64,000 nucleotides of DNA from Tenuibacillus multivorans. Lineage in GTDB: Bacteria; Bacillota; Bacilli; Bacillales; Alkalibacillaceae. The notes under the pieces were generated by a model. It did not search any database and was not told the DNA's origin. It saw only the letters and a list, made by a program, of their open reading frames with translations. The position numbers were made by a program, and so were the translations under genes. The stretch is from positions 310,001 through 374,000 of the forward strand of contig NZ_FNIG01000003.1 in NCBI RefSeq assembly GCF_900103915.1, written 5' to 3'. Within the stretch, counting starts at the first letter, position 1; each line of letters opens with the position of its first letter. This document shows positions 1-9,315 of the stretch, piece by piece.

Positions 1-301
1 TTCCACCAACGATTGCTTCATCATCTCCGTAATTTCGGTCCCCATGAAGTTCCATAAAATGAGTAAATAGTTGCCCGATATAATCTATGGTCGTAGGACG
101 TTCGACGTGTCTTGCCATTTGAACTCGATCCCATGAAGACATATTGCCGTAAACTTCTTGTTCTAATAGTTCTAGGCGGTTTTCGAGCTTGTTAATTTCA
201 TCTGTTAAATCGACTTCACTTTCATTTGTGAATTTTTTTAGCTCAGAAATCTTTTCGCGTAACTCTACAACGGGTTTTTCAAAAGGAAGAACATGTTTCA
301 T
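1..301 (-). CDS. accA: Acetyl-CoA carboxylase carboxyltransferase subunit alpha, 5' part only
   Basis: The gene is cut by the left edge of the window, so only about the first 100 residues are visible. The protein begins [11 protein letters not shown] and continues with the conserved stretch around [11 protein letters not shown] that is typical of AccA. It forms the carboxyltransferase of acetyl-CoA carboxylase together with AccD and makes malonyl-CoA for fatty-acid synthesis in the cytoplasm. Its ATG overlaps the TGA of accD (ATGA, 298-301), so the two subunits are probably translationally coupled. The assignment rests on the N-terminal sequence and the accD neighbour. Confidence 0.93.
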   Translation of the reverse strand, partial: MKHVLPFEKPVVELREKISELKKFTNESEVDLTDEINKLENRLELLEQEVYGNMSSWDRVQMARHVERPTTIDYIGQLFTHFMELHGDRNYGDDEAIVGG

Positions 302-1155
302 CGATCATCACCTCCAGCCTGGTGTAATTCTAATATGTTAGATAAAATGTCTTTCATATCATGGCGGTGAATCACTTGATCAAGTTGTCCATGTTTAAAT
401 AAAAATTCGGCTGTTTGGAAATCATCAGGTAATTTTTCACGTATCGTTTGTTCAATGATGCGCCTTCCAGCAAAACCAATTAACGCACCAGGCTCAGCAA
501 AATTATAATCACCTAACGATGCAAAGCTTGCTGATACACCACCTGTTGTAGGGTTCGTCATATAGGAAATATACAGCCCTCCAGCGCGACTAAAACGTTC
601 TAAAGCCACAGATGTTTTTGACATTTGCATTAAGCTCAAAACGCCTTCCTGCATTCTCGCTCCACCTGAAGCTGTAAAAATGATAATTGGTAATTTCTCA
701 TCCTTGGCACGCTCAATGGCACGAGCAATTTTTTCACCAACAACCGAACCCATACTACCCATTCGAAAACGTGAATCCATCACCGCAATTGCTGTTGCAT
801 GGCCATTAATTGAACCTTTTCCTGTCACAACAGCTTCATTAATTCCTGTTTTCTCTTGATCTTTTTCTAATTTTTCTAAATATCCTGGGAACTCGAGTGG
901 ATTCTCAGAGACCATATCCCCGTCCCATTCTTCAAAGGTTGAATCCATTAATAGAGCAATCCGTTCATGTGATGACATTTGATGGTGATGATCACAATTC
1001 GGACATACCATTAAATTTTTTTCAATTTCTTTTCTATAAAAGATTTGACGACAAGAAGGGCATTTTAACATGATACCCTCTGGCACATCTTCTCGCTCTT
1101 CCTGCTTTGTTACCGTCGCATATTTTTTCTTTTTATTAAAAATATCTTTTAGCAA
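298..1155 (-). CDS. accD: Acetyl-CoA carboxylase carboxyltransferase subunit beta
   Basis: Catalyses transfer of the carboxyl group from biotin to acetyl-CoA, with AccA. The N-terminal zinc ribbon is visible as CPSC followed about 16 residues later by CPNC. The crotonase-fold core shows [12 protein letters not shown] and a [12 protein letters not shown] stretch. The open frame extends upstream to 1200, but I place the start at the TTG at 1153-1155. That codon has an AGGGAGG ribosome site 8 bases before it, and the resulting protein begins [12 protein letters not shown], as in B. subtilis AccD. The length is then 285 residues, normal for the family. It lies upstream of accA with a 4-base overlap. 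Confidence 0.96.
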   Translation of the reverse strand: MLKDIFNKKKKYATVTKQEEREDVPEGIMLKCPSCRQIFYRKEIEKNLMVCPNCDHHHQMSSHERIALLMDSTFEEWDGDMVSENPLEFPGYLEKLEKDQEKTGINEAVVTGKGSINGHATAIAVMDSRFRMGSMGSVVGEKIARAIERAKDEKLPIIIFTASGGARMQEGVLSLMQMSKTSVALERFSRAGGLYISYMTNPTTGGVSASFASLGDYNFAEPGALIGFAGRRIIEQTIREKLPDDFQTAEFLFKHGQLDQVIHRHDMKDILSNILELHQAGGDDR

Positions 1156-1231
1156 TCGGATTTCCTCCCTATTAATCAAGCTCCTCTCAACTATATACAA
1201 CTCCGATTAAAAAGTTTGTCGGAATTCCTCA

Positions 1232-1855
1232 TCAATCCAAACTCAACTCTTGATAGACTCGTTCAATCTTGTGCGATGCTTTGTCCAATTTCTTTTCTTG
1301 AATTAACTTTAATAAATCAATATAAAATAATTTCGGAAGATTAGGTTGATAGGCTGATTGTGAAAACTTATGGACTAAATGCCAGATTTTTAATAAAAGT
1401 TGATTTTGTACCTTTTCAAACAAATAATTATAGAAAAAAGCATGAACTTGACTTAAATCTAGTTCTTGAATCTCTTCATACAAATACACATAATCCTTTT
1501 GTGTTAAATGTTGATGAGCTTTTTGGATACACTGCTGCTCTAGCATATGTAACACTTCTAATAATTCTTCTTTAGTCGATGTCTGCCTTAAGACAAAGGT
1601 TGATAATACCTCGACCGTATGGTAAGGCCGATAAGTTTTTAGAAAGGTACCTTCACCGTGCTTGGTCTCAATTAACCCTAATAATTCAATCGCACGTAAT
1701 GCCTCTCGTACTGAAGACCGCCCTGCATTTAATTGTTCTGCTAATTCACGCTCAGAAGGCAAACGGTCCCCTTCAGTTAAGTTGTTTTCTTCAATAAATA
1801 ATCTAATTTGGTCAAGAACTTCCTGATAAACCTTAATTTTAGCTGAATTTGTCAT
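1232..1855 (-). CDS. FadR-subfamily GntR transcriptional regulator
   Basis: A 207-residue protein with an N-terminal winged helix-turn-helix of the GntR type (RLPSERELAEQLNAGRSSVREALRA region, about residues 30-55), followed by an alpha-helical C-terminal half consistent with an FCD-like ligand-binding domain. The effector is unknown. It sits between malic enzyme and accD on the same strand, 20 bases after the malic-enzyme side and about 75 bases before accD. It could therefore control carbon flow into fatty-acid synthesis. That role is inferred from position only. A TTGAGGTG ribosome site precedes the ATG. The C-terminal domain is a little short compared with E. coli FadR. Confidence 0.85.
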   Translation of the reverse strand: MTNSAKIKVYQEVLDQIRLFIEENNLTEGDRLPSERELAEQLNAGRSSVREALRAIELLGLIETKHGEGTFLKTYRPYHTVEVLSTFVLRQTSTKEELLEVLHMLEQQCIQKAHQHLTQKDYVYLYEEIQELDLSQVHAFFYNYLFEKVQNQLLLKIWHLVHKFSQSAYQPNLPKLFYIDLLKLIQEKKLDKASHKIERVYQELSLD

Positions 1856-1875
1856 CCAAGCACCTCAAGCATGAT

Positions 1876-3111
1876 TTATGATTCATCAATTGTTGTAAGT
1901 TCTTGTGTGCGCTTCTTAACTTTTTCAGGATCAACTTGGGTTCTTGCAACACCTGATTCCATGGCTGCTTTAGCGACCTCACTTGCAACAGCAGGTGCAA
2001 CACGTGGATCAAATGGATTTGGTATCACATAGTCTTCTGACAATTGATCACCAACAAGATTGGCAATCGCTTCTGCTGCAGCTACCTTCATTCGTTCATT
2101 AATACGTGTCGCTCGAACATCTAAAGCGCCTCTAAATATACCAGGGAATGCTAAAACATTATTGACCTGGTTTGGAAAATCAGAACGCCCTGTGCCAATC
2201 ACTTTAGCACCTGCAGACTTAGCAACATCAGGCATGATTTCTGGGTCTGGATTTGCCATAGCAAATATAATCGGGTCATCATTCATACTTTCAACCATTT
2301 CTTTAGACAAAGCACCACCGACAGAAACACCAATAAAAACATCCGTATCTTTGATCACTTCTTCAAGCGAACCTTCGACCTTATCTTTATTTGTCATTTT
2401 GGCCACTTCATCCTTAACAGGGTTCATACCATATGGGCGACCTTCAAAAATAGCGCCTTTAGAATCGCACATAATGATATCGCGTACACCAAAGTTATAA
2501 AGTAATTTGATAATGGCAATACCTGCAGCCCCTGCGCCGTTCGCGACAACTCTTATATCAGAAAATGACTTACCGGATAAACGTAAGGCATTGATTAATC
2601 CCGCTACCGTGACAATTGCTGTACCATGCTGATCATCGTGGAAGATCGGGATGTTCGTTTCCTTTTTAAGTCTGTCTTCAATAATGAAGCAGTTTGGTGC
2701 TGCTATATCCTCTAAATTAACGCCTCCAAAAGTAGGCTCCATTAATTTAACTGTATTAACAATTTGGTCAACATCATGTGTATCTAATGCGATTGGAAAT
2801 GAATCTACGCCAGCAAATCCTTTAAACAACGCAGCTTTACCTTCCATTACAGGTAATGCCGCTTCTGGTCCAATATTTCCTAACCCTAATACTGCTGATC
2901 CATCTGTAACAACGGCAACCATGTTACCTTTCATTGTATAGTCATAGACAGATTCCTGGTTGTCATATATCGCTTTACAAGGCTCCGCAACACCCGGAGA
3001 ATAGGCTAAACTCAAATCCTTCTCGTTACGAATTGGAATCTTAGAGTGAGTTGCTAATTTACCTTCATTAACTTTATGCAGATGTAGTGCTTCTTCTTTT
3101 AAATTCGTCAC
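1876..3111 (-). CDS. NAD(P)-dependent malic enzyme (YtsJ-like)
   Basis: Oxidatively decarboxylates malate to pyruvate. The catalytic core is visible as the SLAYSPGVAEPC segment, the metal-binding EDIAAPNCF region and the HDDQHGTAIV motif. A Rossmann segment follows (NGAGAAGIAI). The open frame begins further upstream, but the GTG at 3109-3111 is preferred: an AAAGGAGAGG ribosome site lies 5 bases before it and the resulting 411-residue length matches B. subtilis YtsJ (about 410). It is followed by the FadR-type regulator and accD, the usual Bacillaceae order. Confidence 0.94.
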   Translation of the reverse strand: MTNLKEEALHLHKVNEGKLATHSKIPIRNEKDLSLAYSPGVAEPCKAIYDNQESVYDYTMKGNMVAVVTDGSAVLGLGNIGPEAALPVMEGKAALFKGFAGVDSFPIALDTHDVDQIVNTVKLMEPTFGGVNLEDIAAPNCFIIEDRLKKETNIPIFHDDQHGTAIVTVAGLINALRLSGKSFSDIRVVANGAGAAGIAIIKLLYNFGVRDIIMCDSKGAIFEGRPYGMNPVKDEVAKMTNKDKVEGSLEEVIKDTDVFIGVSVGGALSKEMVESMNDDPIIFAMANPDPEIMPDVAKSAGAKVIGTGRSDFPNQVNNVLAFPGIFRGALDVRATRINERMKVAAAEAIANLVGDQLSEDYVIPNPFDPRVAPAVASEVAKAAMESGVARTQVDPEKVKKRTQELTTIDES

Positions 3112-3211
3112 GAAAACCTCTCCTTTATTTTGCAATCAGACTATTAAAAGTGGTCTGACCACCTTAACTTTATTCATTATAACAAAACACCCATATGTGT
3201 AAAGTAATACA

Positions 3212-6200
3212 TTACGGTTGTAATGTCTTAACTTTAACGTTTTCAGGTTGAAACTTTCCTTTTAATTGTTCCAAAACTTCTTTTGTATAGGAAACGTCAT
3301 AAGCCTCCGATAATTGATACGTTTTATGCTGTGATGGTACATGGTAGACGATCGGTGTATTTCCTGGGTGCCTTTGACAAAAATTGTATAATTCTTTTAA
3401 TTGCTTCTCTTCGTTTCCTTCTTCAGCTCTAATAAATATTTTAGCTTGATTAGTTTTAGAGACGGAATCAATTGAAAAACGATCCATTTCATTCAGGATC
3501 ACCTGATATTTTCCATTACGTTGATCTAATTTACCTCTAATTTTGACAAATTGTCCTTCATCTAACCATCTATGCACATCTCGATGTAATTTTGGAAACA
3601 AAACACCCTCGATTTCATTTGTTTCATCTTGTAGCGTGAGAAAAGCCATTTGCTCTCCCCGTTTAGTCCGAACATGTTTAATTCGATCAACACTGACTAC
3701 CATAGAGCATTGCTTTAGATGCTTGCTAAGTATCTCCTTAATAGATAGATAACCCTCTTTTCTTAAAGCACGACGAATATGCGATAAAGGATGCTCACTA
3801 ATGACAAAACCAATCACATCCCGCTCCATATTCAACTGCTTCATAACCGGAAAAGGTTGAGCATTCGGATACTCTATATCCATTTCAAATAAATCATCTG
3901 TCCAGTTAATTTGACCATCTATATCGGAAAAAAGCTCACCTTGTTCCATAGAAGGCATGACAGATGCTAATAATTGGGCTCGATGTCGCTTAGTTTCATC
4001 AAAAGCTCCTGCCATAATTAACGTTTCAATGACTGATTGATTGACTACCTTTAAAGACACCCGTTTACAAAAATCAAAAATGTTTTTAAAGGGCTCTTGC
4101 TTCCTCGCGTTAAACATATCATCATAGGCTTGTTTACCAACACCTTTAATGGCTAATAAACCAAAGCGAATTTGATTAGGAGACTCAACGGTAAATTTAC
4201 CGAAGCTATTATTAATCGATGGTGGTAGTACTTGAATCCCTTGAGCACGTGCCTCTTTAATGTACCGCTCCAGCTTCTCATGATCATGCATAACAGAAGA
4301 CATTAACTCTGAATAAAAATAAGCAGGATAGTTAGCCTTAAAATATGCCGTTTGATACGAAATAATTGAATAGGCAGCTGCATGACTTTTATTAAACCCG
4401 TAGTCAGAGAAGCGTTCAATCCAATCAAACATTTGATTGGCTATTCTTTCATCGTAGCCGTTTTGCAAACAACCGTCTATGAAACGCTCCTTCATTTGGT
4501 GAATAACATCTCGATTTTTCTTACTTATAGCACGGCGAAGAATATCGGCCTGTCCATATGAAAAACCAGCCAGTTTATGGACCGCTTGCATAATTTGTTC
4601 CTGGTAAACGAGGACACCGTATGTATTATTTAAGATCGGCTCTAAGTCCTCGTGAATATAGTCTAATTCTTCACGACCATGCTTCCTTTTCGCAAACGTC
4701 TCGATAAACTGCATTGGACCTGGCCTGAACAACGCATTAACGGCCACAATATCTTCAATCTCATTAGGTTTGATTAATTTTAAGGCACGCTTCATTCCAT
4801 CTGATTCTAATTGGAAAACTCCTGTTGTAAAACCGTTTCTTAACAATTGATACGTCTTAGAATCATTTAATGGTAAGCCATTAAGATTAATCTTTTTCCC
4901 TTCATTTTCCTCAATTTGCTTAACCATTCTCTCTAATAGAGTAAGGTTTCTTAATCCTAATAAATCCATTTTGAGTAACCCAACAGCCTCTAATTGCTGC
5001 ATTGGAAACTGGGTTAACGTAATTAAATCTTGCCCTTCTAAAACAGGAATCTTTTGTGTTAACGGTTGGTTACTAATAACAATCCCTGCTGCATGGGTTG
5101 AATAATGCCTTGGCAGACCTTCAATAATAGAAGCCGCTTGAAACATACTTTTTAGACGTTCAGATTCTTTTATATAATCCCTAAATTCATGATTTTCCTG
5201 TACGATCTGTCTTAATGAACTAGCCTTAACATTTAGCTGTTTTAATAAATATGTCAGCTGTCCCTTTTCGATTTGAAAAACCTTGGCTAATTCGCGTACT
5301 GTTGATCTTGCTTGAAACGTCCCAAATGTAATGATTTGCGCGACCCGATCTTGACCATATTTTCTAGAAACATATTGAATGACTTCATCTCTTCTATAAT
5401 CTGAAAAATCAATATCAATATCAGGCATATTCCGACGCTCCGGATTTAAAAATCGCTCAAATAGTAAGTCGTATTTAAGCGGATCAATTTCAATAATGCC
5501 TAATAAATAGGCGACAATTGAGCCAGATGCTGACCCCCTGCCAGGGCCAACTAAAATATTTTCTTGTTTAGCATAACGAACAATGTCCCAAACAATTAAA
5601 AAATAGTCTGAGAAGTCCATCGACTCTATAACGTCTAACTCATGATCTAATCGTTGCTGTGCTAGTTGTAAGTCTTGTTGCGTGTACCGCTTTGGTAATT
5701 TCATTTCGCATAACGCTCTTAAATACGATTCAGACGATTGACCCTCCGTATCAGGATACTCAGGTAAGCTAAACCACTTTTCAGGAAGACTTACGTCACA
5801 TTGATCAGCAATTGATTGTGTTCGTTCCTTCGCCTCATGCCATTCTTGCGGAAGTCTTTCATCAACCTCTTTTTCCGATAATAAATGGATGCCTGAAATG
5901 GCCTGACGACGAACAGCGTCAAGGGAGCTTGATTGGTCCATTGCATACATCGACTCATACCCTATACGATCAGACTCATTTAAATAGCGTACGTCACACA
6001 TAAAAACCATTTTTTCGGCATAATATGGTGAATTTGCATCTAACCAATCTGTTACAACATTACGACGCGAGGTAATCGGCTCAACGCTGAAATACCATTC
6101 GGGTAAGTGTTGATCGATGTTATGAAATAGTTCTTTGATGTGAGCTTGGTCGTCTAAATATATGATATCTTCAATATAGGTGTCATAAAACGATATGATA

Positions 6201-6559
6201 GGTAAAACACCCTCATACTGACCAATCTTTTCCACTGTGATTTTTTCATGATCTAATTTTTTTAAATTAGATAGTTGGACAAGCGAACGATAGCCTTGTT
6301 CATTTTTTGCATATAAATAAATAGTTACAGGTCGTTTCTCAGAGCCAATATAAACATTCATTGACATGCCAATAATTGGTTTAACCCCTACCTTTCGACA
6401 CACTTGATAAAACGAGTAAACACCATGCATCGATTCGTGATCCGTAATCGCACAGGCTGAAAAACCTAGTTGCCTCACCTGTTCAACATATGAATCTATG
6501 TCAATCGTGCTATTTAAATATGTATAGCTACTTTTCACTTGCAAATGAACAAATGACAT
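3212..6559 (-). CDS. dnaE: DNA polymerase III subunit alpha, DnaE type
   Basis: Replicative C-family polymerase of about 1115 residues, the length of B. subtilis DnaE, which extends RNA primers on the lagging strand. An N-terminal PHP domain shows AITDHESMHGVYSFYQ. The palm contains the GPGRGSASGS loop and the catalytic PDIDIDFSD motif. Helix-hairpin-helix and OB-fold regions occupy the C-terminal third (FLTLQDETNEIEGVLFP). I prefer the ATG giving MSFVHLQVKS. It has an AAAGGTG ribosome site at good spacing and matches the known N-terminus; ATG and GTG codons up to 6568 are alternatives. It is divergent from ytrH. Confidence 0.96.
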   Translation of the reverse strand: MSFVHLQVKSSYTYLNSTIDIDSYVEQVRQLGFSACAITDHESMHGVYSFYQVCRKVGVKPIIGMSMNVYIGSEKRPVTIYLYAKNEQGYRSLVQLSNLKKLDHEKITVEKIGQYEGVLPIISFYDTYIEDIIYLDDQAHIKELFHNIDQHLPEWYFSVEPITSRRNVVTDWLDANSPYYAEKMVFMCDVRYLNESDRIGYESMYAMDQSSSLDAVRRQAISGIHLLSEKEVDERLPQEWHEAKERTQSIADQCDVSLPEKWFSLPEYPDTEGQSSESYLRALCEMKLPKRYTQQDLQLAQQRLDHELDVIESMDFSDYFLIVWDIVRYAKQENILVGPGRGSASGSIVAYLLGIIEIDPLKYDLLFERFLNPERRNMPDIDIDFSDYRRDEVIQYVSRKYGQDRVAQIITFGTFQARSTVRELAKVFQIEKGQLTYLLKQLNVKASSLRQIVQENHEFRDYIKESERLKSMFQAASIIEGLPRHYSTHAAGIVISNQPLTQKIPVLEGQDLITLTQFPMQQLEAVGLLKMDLLGLRNLTLLERMVKQIEENEGKKINLNGLPLNDSKTYQLLRNGFTTGVFQLESDGMKRALKLIKPNEIEDIVAVNALFRPGPMQFIETFAKRKHGREELDYIHEDLEPILNNTYGVLVYQEQIMQAVHKLAGFSYGQADILRRAISKKNRDVIHQMKERFIDGCLQNGYDERIANQMFDWIERFSDYGFNKSHAAAYSIISYQTAYFKANYPAYFYSELMSSVMHDHEKLERYIKEARAQGIQVLPPSINNSFGKFTVESPNQIRFGLLAIKGVGKQAYDDMFNARKQEPFKNIFDFCKRVSLKVVNQSVIETLIMAGAFDETKRHRAQLLASVMPSMEQGELFSDIDGQINWTDDLFEMDIEYPNAQPFPVMKQLNMERDVIGFVISEHPLSHIRRALRKEGYLSIKEILSKHLKQCSMVVSVDRIKHVRTKRGEQMAFLTLQDETNEIEGVLFPKLHRDVHRWLDEGQFVKIRGKLDQRNGKYQVILNEMDRFSIDSVSKTNQAKIFIRAEEGNEEKQLKELYNFCQRHPGNTPIVYHVPSQHKTYQLSEAYDVSYTKEVLEQLKGKFQPENVKVKTLQP

Positions 6560-6725
6560 GTCCATCACACCTTTTCTTCAATCATAATTTTATTATATCG
6601 AAATCAATGTCATTCTTGAAATGTTCAACATATAATAATTTAACTTCTCATATTATTTATTAGGCCCTTGTCCACTGACAAGCTGTTTTGAGAGACGATA
6701 AGTCATATGAGAAGGTTGATGAATC

Positions 6726-7055
6726 ATGGAAGAACGTTTTTTTGCCGCTATAATAAAATGCTTTTTTATATCATTTGGTGTTTTAACAGGTGGAGCATTA
6801 TTCGGTAGTATAAGTGCTTTTTTAACGGGTGAACCTCCTATTTCTGAGATGTTAAATGCCGCTAAACGATTACGAATTTGGGCAATTGTTGCAGCCATCG
6901 GCGGAACTTTTGATGCTATTTCCACATTTCAAAAAGGCATATTCGAAGATTCTACTTTAGAGCTAATTAAGCAGATCCTTTTAATTGTTTCAGCCATGGG
7001 AGGAGTTAAAATTGGCATGTTATTAATCTCCTGGATCACGCAAGGGGAAGTTTAA
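6726..7055 (+). CDS. ytrH: Sporulation membrane protein YtrH
   Basis: A 109-residue integral membrane protein with an N-terminal hydrophobic segment and two further hydrophobic stretches (RIWAIVAAIGGTFDAIS; LILLIVSAMGGVKIGMLLISW). Size and position (divergent from dnaE, directly before ytrI) match B. subtilis YtrH. That protein is made in the mother cell under sigma-E and is needed for full spore resistance. The ATG has a GAGAAGG ribosome site. I did not find a convincing sigma-E promoter by eye. Confidence 0.85.
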   Translation: MEERFFAAIIKCFFISFGVLTGGALFGSISAFLTGEPPISEMLNAAKRLRIWAIVAAIGGTFDAISTFQKGIFEDSTLELIKQILLIVSAMGGVKIGMLLISWITQGEV

Positions 7056-7056
7056 T

Positions 7057-7563
7057 ATGCATATTCCACCTTATTATAAAAGACCATCTTGGCAGGCATT
7101 TTTTATTGGCATTTTAGTAGGCGTTGTTATAGGATATCTATTTTTTCTGTATGTTTACGGTGAACATACGGAGCGATGGATTGAAGAAAACCTTACGCTT
7201 AGGCAGGAAATAAAAGAGTTAGAACAGGATGTTGAATTGTTAAGGCAGGATAAAGACGATATTAATATGGAGCGAGAACGAAGATTAACCATCCAGGACG
7301 TTGAAGTTGAATTTACAAATATAGAAGACCTTAACCTTGATCGTTTTACCGTGATTCGCTTAACAGATTTAGTAGAGGATGAAGTTGGAACAGTCGCAGG
7401 AAGAAATATTGAATCGGTCAGTGATCAACGTGAATTACTCATACGTACCATTGAAAATAAAACGTTCAGAGTCAATGACATTCAGTATCAAGTTAAAGTC
7501 GATCAATTAATTATAGGACCCACACTAACCGTGACATTAGAGATAAGCCTACAGGGTAGTTAA
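7057..7563 (+). CDS. ytrI: Sporulation membrane protein YtrI
   Basis: A 168-residue protein with one transmembrane helix near the N-terminus (about residues 12-32, FFIGILVGVVIGYLFFLYVYG). A charged coiled coil (about residues 40-75) and a soluble C-terminal domain follow. One base separates it from the ytrH stop, and an AAGGGGAAG ribosome site lies in the end of ytrH, so the two genes form one operon. YtrI in B. subtilis is a sigma-E-controlled sporulation protein of unknown biochemical role. Confidence 0.83.
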   Translation: MHIPPYYKRPSWQAFFIGILVGVVIGYLFFLYVYGEHTERWIEENLTLRQEIKELEQDVELLRQDKDDINMERERRLTIQDVEVEFTNIEDLNLDRFTVIRLTDLVEDEVGTVAGRNIESVSDQRELLIRTIENKTFRVNDIQYQVKVDQLIIGPTLTVTLEISLQGS

Positions 7564-7669
7564 CGTAAAAAATTTGACTTTTTTTCAAAAGTTATGTCAA
7601 AAAAGCTATAATAGTAAAAATTTCGGTTATAATGTTAAATATCAAGAAATTTTTATTAGGGGTGAGAAG

Positions 7670-7852
7670 ATGTTTGTATTTAATAAACGGGAAGTTGCAG
7701 ATGAAAAACTTAATCATTTACTTGAGGGATACTCCGTTTATGCTGAAACAGAAGAACTCATCCGACTAATGAATCGCAGAATACAATCACAGGAGTTAGA
7801 TATAATTATTGATGATACGGATCAAGGCTGCTGGTTTATCCCGAATTATTAG
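7670..7852 (+). CDS. Small conserved acidic protein of unknown function
   Basis: A 60-residue soluble protein beginning MFVFNKREVADEK and ending DQGCWFIPNY. The open frame reaches back to 7574, but an AGGGGTGAG ribosome site directly before the ATG at 7670 fixes the start. It lies between ytrI and the convergent nrnA, where B. subtilis also carries a small hypothetical gene. I do not recognise a domain. It has its own terminator just downstream. The AT-rich upstream stretch holds TATAAT-like boxes at 7607 and 7628, neither paired with a clear -35. Confidence 0.65.
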   Translation: MFVFNKREVADEKLNHLLEGYSVYAETEELIRLMNRRIQSQELDIIIDDTDQGCWFIPNY

Positions 7853-7860
7853 ATGAAAAG

Positions 7861-7885
7861 GACCGGGCATTTGTCCGGTTTTTTG
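7861..7885 (+). terminator. Rho-independent terminator after the small 60-residue gene
   Basis: An ACCGG / CCGGT stem with a short loop is followed by six T residues, 8 bases after the stop codon. Confidence 0.85.
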
Positions 7886-7934
7886 TGTGTTTACTTAACA
7901 TTACCCGTTATAGAAAAAGAATAAACCAGAAAAG

Positions 7935-7968
7935 AAAAAGTTTAGCCTCCTTTGAGACTAAACTTTTA
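7935..7968 (-). terminator. Terminator of nrnA
   Basis: AAAAGTTTAG and CTAAACTTTT form a 10-bp stem directly at the 3' end of nrnA. The A-rich flank provides the U tail on the minus strand. Confidence 0.75.
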
Positions 7969-7969
7969 T

Positions 7970-8929
7970 TTATGCCTGACTGGTTTGATTATATTTCAGA
8001 CAGACTTGATTTAAATCTTGAACGAGTCGGTCAGCCTCATCCCATGATGAAACTTTAGCACCTGAGGCCATCGGATGCCCTCCACCATTATACTGAAATG
8101 CCACATCATTAATCACCGGCCCTTTAGAGCGTAAACGTACACGAATCGTATCCTCCTCTTCTACAAAAAAGACCCAAGCTAACACATCCTTAATGTCACC
8201 AGCTATCCCTACAAAGGCATGTGTATCATCAGCTGTTAGATTGTATTCCTCTAAAAGGTTGCGATCAATTTTAAATACTGCCAGCCCACTTTCACGAGGT
8301 TCGATATTTGCTAAAAGTTCACCCTTAAACTTAGCAATTCGGAGTGGAATTTGGTACATATTATCATAAAGCTCAGTGCGATCAAAATCATATTTCGTTA
8401 AATCACTGGCCACTTCAAACGTACGTCCTGTTGTACTAGGGAACAAAAATCGGCCAGTGTCACCTACAATCCCAGCATACAGAAGTCGAGCACTTTTTTG
8501 ATTTAATGTTAATCCTTCCTGTTTACCAGCTTGATATAACTCATAAATCATCTCACTCGTTGAAGAGGCATCTGTATCTACCAAGACGATATCTCCATAC
8601 GGCTCACGATTGGGGTGGTGATCAATTTTAATCAGTTTATCGCCTTGCTTATAGCGTTGGTCACAAACGCGCTCTTCATTGGCCGTATCACAGACAATAA
8701 CTAATGACCCTTTATATTGATCATCGTTAATATTATCTAATCGAGATAGATAATTTAACGAAGGGTCTTCTTCACCGGCTAATAGAACTGTTTTATTAGG
8801 AAAAGAATGCTTAATCATTTCACCTAAACCAGCTTGTGAACCGTAAGCATCAGGATCGGGTCTAACATGACGATGAATAATAATCGTATTATATTCTTTA
8901 ATGAGTTGTATGATTTGTTCCTTCATCAA
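7970..8929 (-). CDS. nrnA: Bifunctional oligoribonuclease / pAp phosphatase NrnA
   Basis: A DHH-family phosphoesterase of about 319 residues that degrades nano-RNA and converts 3'-phosphoadenosine 5'-phosphate to AMP. Visible motifs are HRHVRPDPDAYGSQ near the N-terminus, VCDTAN, the DHHPN signature and the DHHA1 motif GGGHPMASGAKV near the C-terminus. The same gene follows ytrI in B. subtilis (ytqI/nrnA). The start is a TTG (8929) or the adjacent ATG (8926); a GAAAGGATG ribosome site lies about 8 bases before the TTG. Confidence 0.93.
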   Translation of the reverse strand: MMKEQIIQLIKEYNTIIIHRHVRPDPDAYGSQAGLGEMIKHSFPNKTVLLAGEEDPSLNYLSRLDNINDDQYKGSLVIVCDTANEERVCDQRYKQGDKLIKIDHHPNREPYGDIVLVDTDASSTSEMIYELYQAGKQEGLTLNQKSARLLYAGIVGDTGRFLFPSTTGRTFEVASDLTKYDFDRTELYDNMYQIPLRIAKFKGELLANIEPRESGLAVFKIDRNLLEEYNLTADDTHAFVGIAGDIKDVLAWVFFVEEEDTIRVRLRSKGPVINDVAFQYNGGGHPMASGAKVSSWDEADRLVQDLNQVCLKYNQTSQA

Positions 8930-9024
8930 TTTGTCATCCTTTCTTAATTTGTCCGACTAGAAATTTTAGAGGTCAGTCGATACAATTAACTCATGTGAAT
9001 TTTGCTAAAAAGGAGAGAAAATAA

Positions 9025-9315
9025 GTGCCCTTATTTATCGTAATCATTGTTGTATCTTTTGTTTTATATATTTATTTTAAGGTCAGAATATTAAATGTAA
9101 AAGACCCACTTTTTATGCGTTTTACAAATGCCAAGGCACGAATAGCCTTAGGTCTTTTCATATCAACGTTTGGTATGAATCAATATTATTTTTATCAAAC
9201 AAAGCTCGCTCTATTTGTTTGTATCGTTTTTCTAGCCCTAGGTATAGCGCAAATCATTTATGGTTATAAGCTTTATAAACATTACCGCGAGGAAATTTTA
9301 AAGGTTAACGATTAA
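9025..9315 (+). CDS. ytpI: YtpI family membrane protein
   Basis: A 96-residue membrane protein with three hydrophobic segments (residues about 3-20, 37-52 and 60-80) and a basic, cytoplasmic-looking C-terminus. The start is GTG, with an AAAGGAGAG ribosome site. Size, topology and position between nrnA and ytoI match B. subtilis YtpI, whose function is unknown. Its last 11 bases overlap the end of the convergent ytoI. Confidence 0.82.
   Translation: MPLFIVIIVVSFVLYIYFKVRILNVKDPLFMRFTNAKARIALGLFISTFGMNQYYFYQTKLALFVCIVFLALGIAQIIYGYKLYKHYREEILKVND

Noticed and set aside
1360-1797. Two plus-strand open frames inside the FadR-type regulator
   Set aside because: They are antisense shadows of a clear GntR-family gene and lack ribosome sites.
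6600-6725. Possible sigma-E promoter for ytrH
   Set aside because: CATATGA and TCATATT boxes exist, but their spacing did not match the sigma-E consensus well enough.
7574-7612. TTGACT and TATAAT boxes before the 60-residue gene
   Set aside because: They are 27 bases apart, too far for a sigma-A promoter. A TTTGAC/GTCAAA inverted repeat there is short and may be chance.
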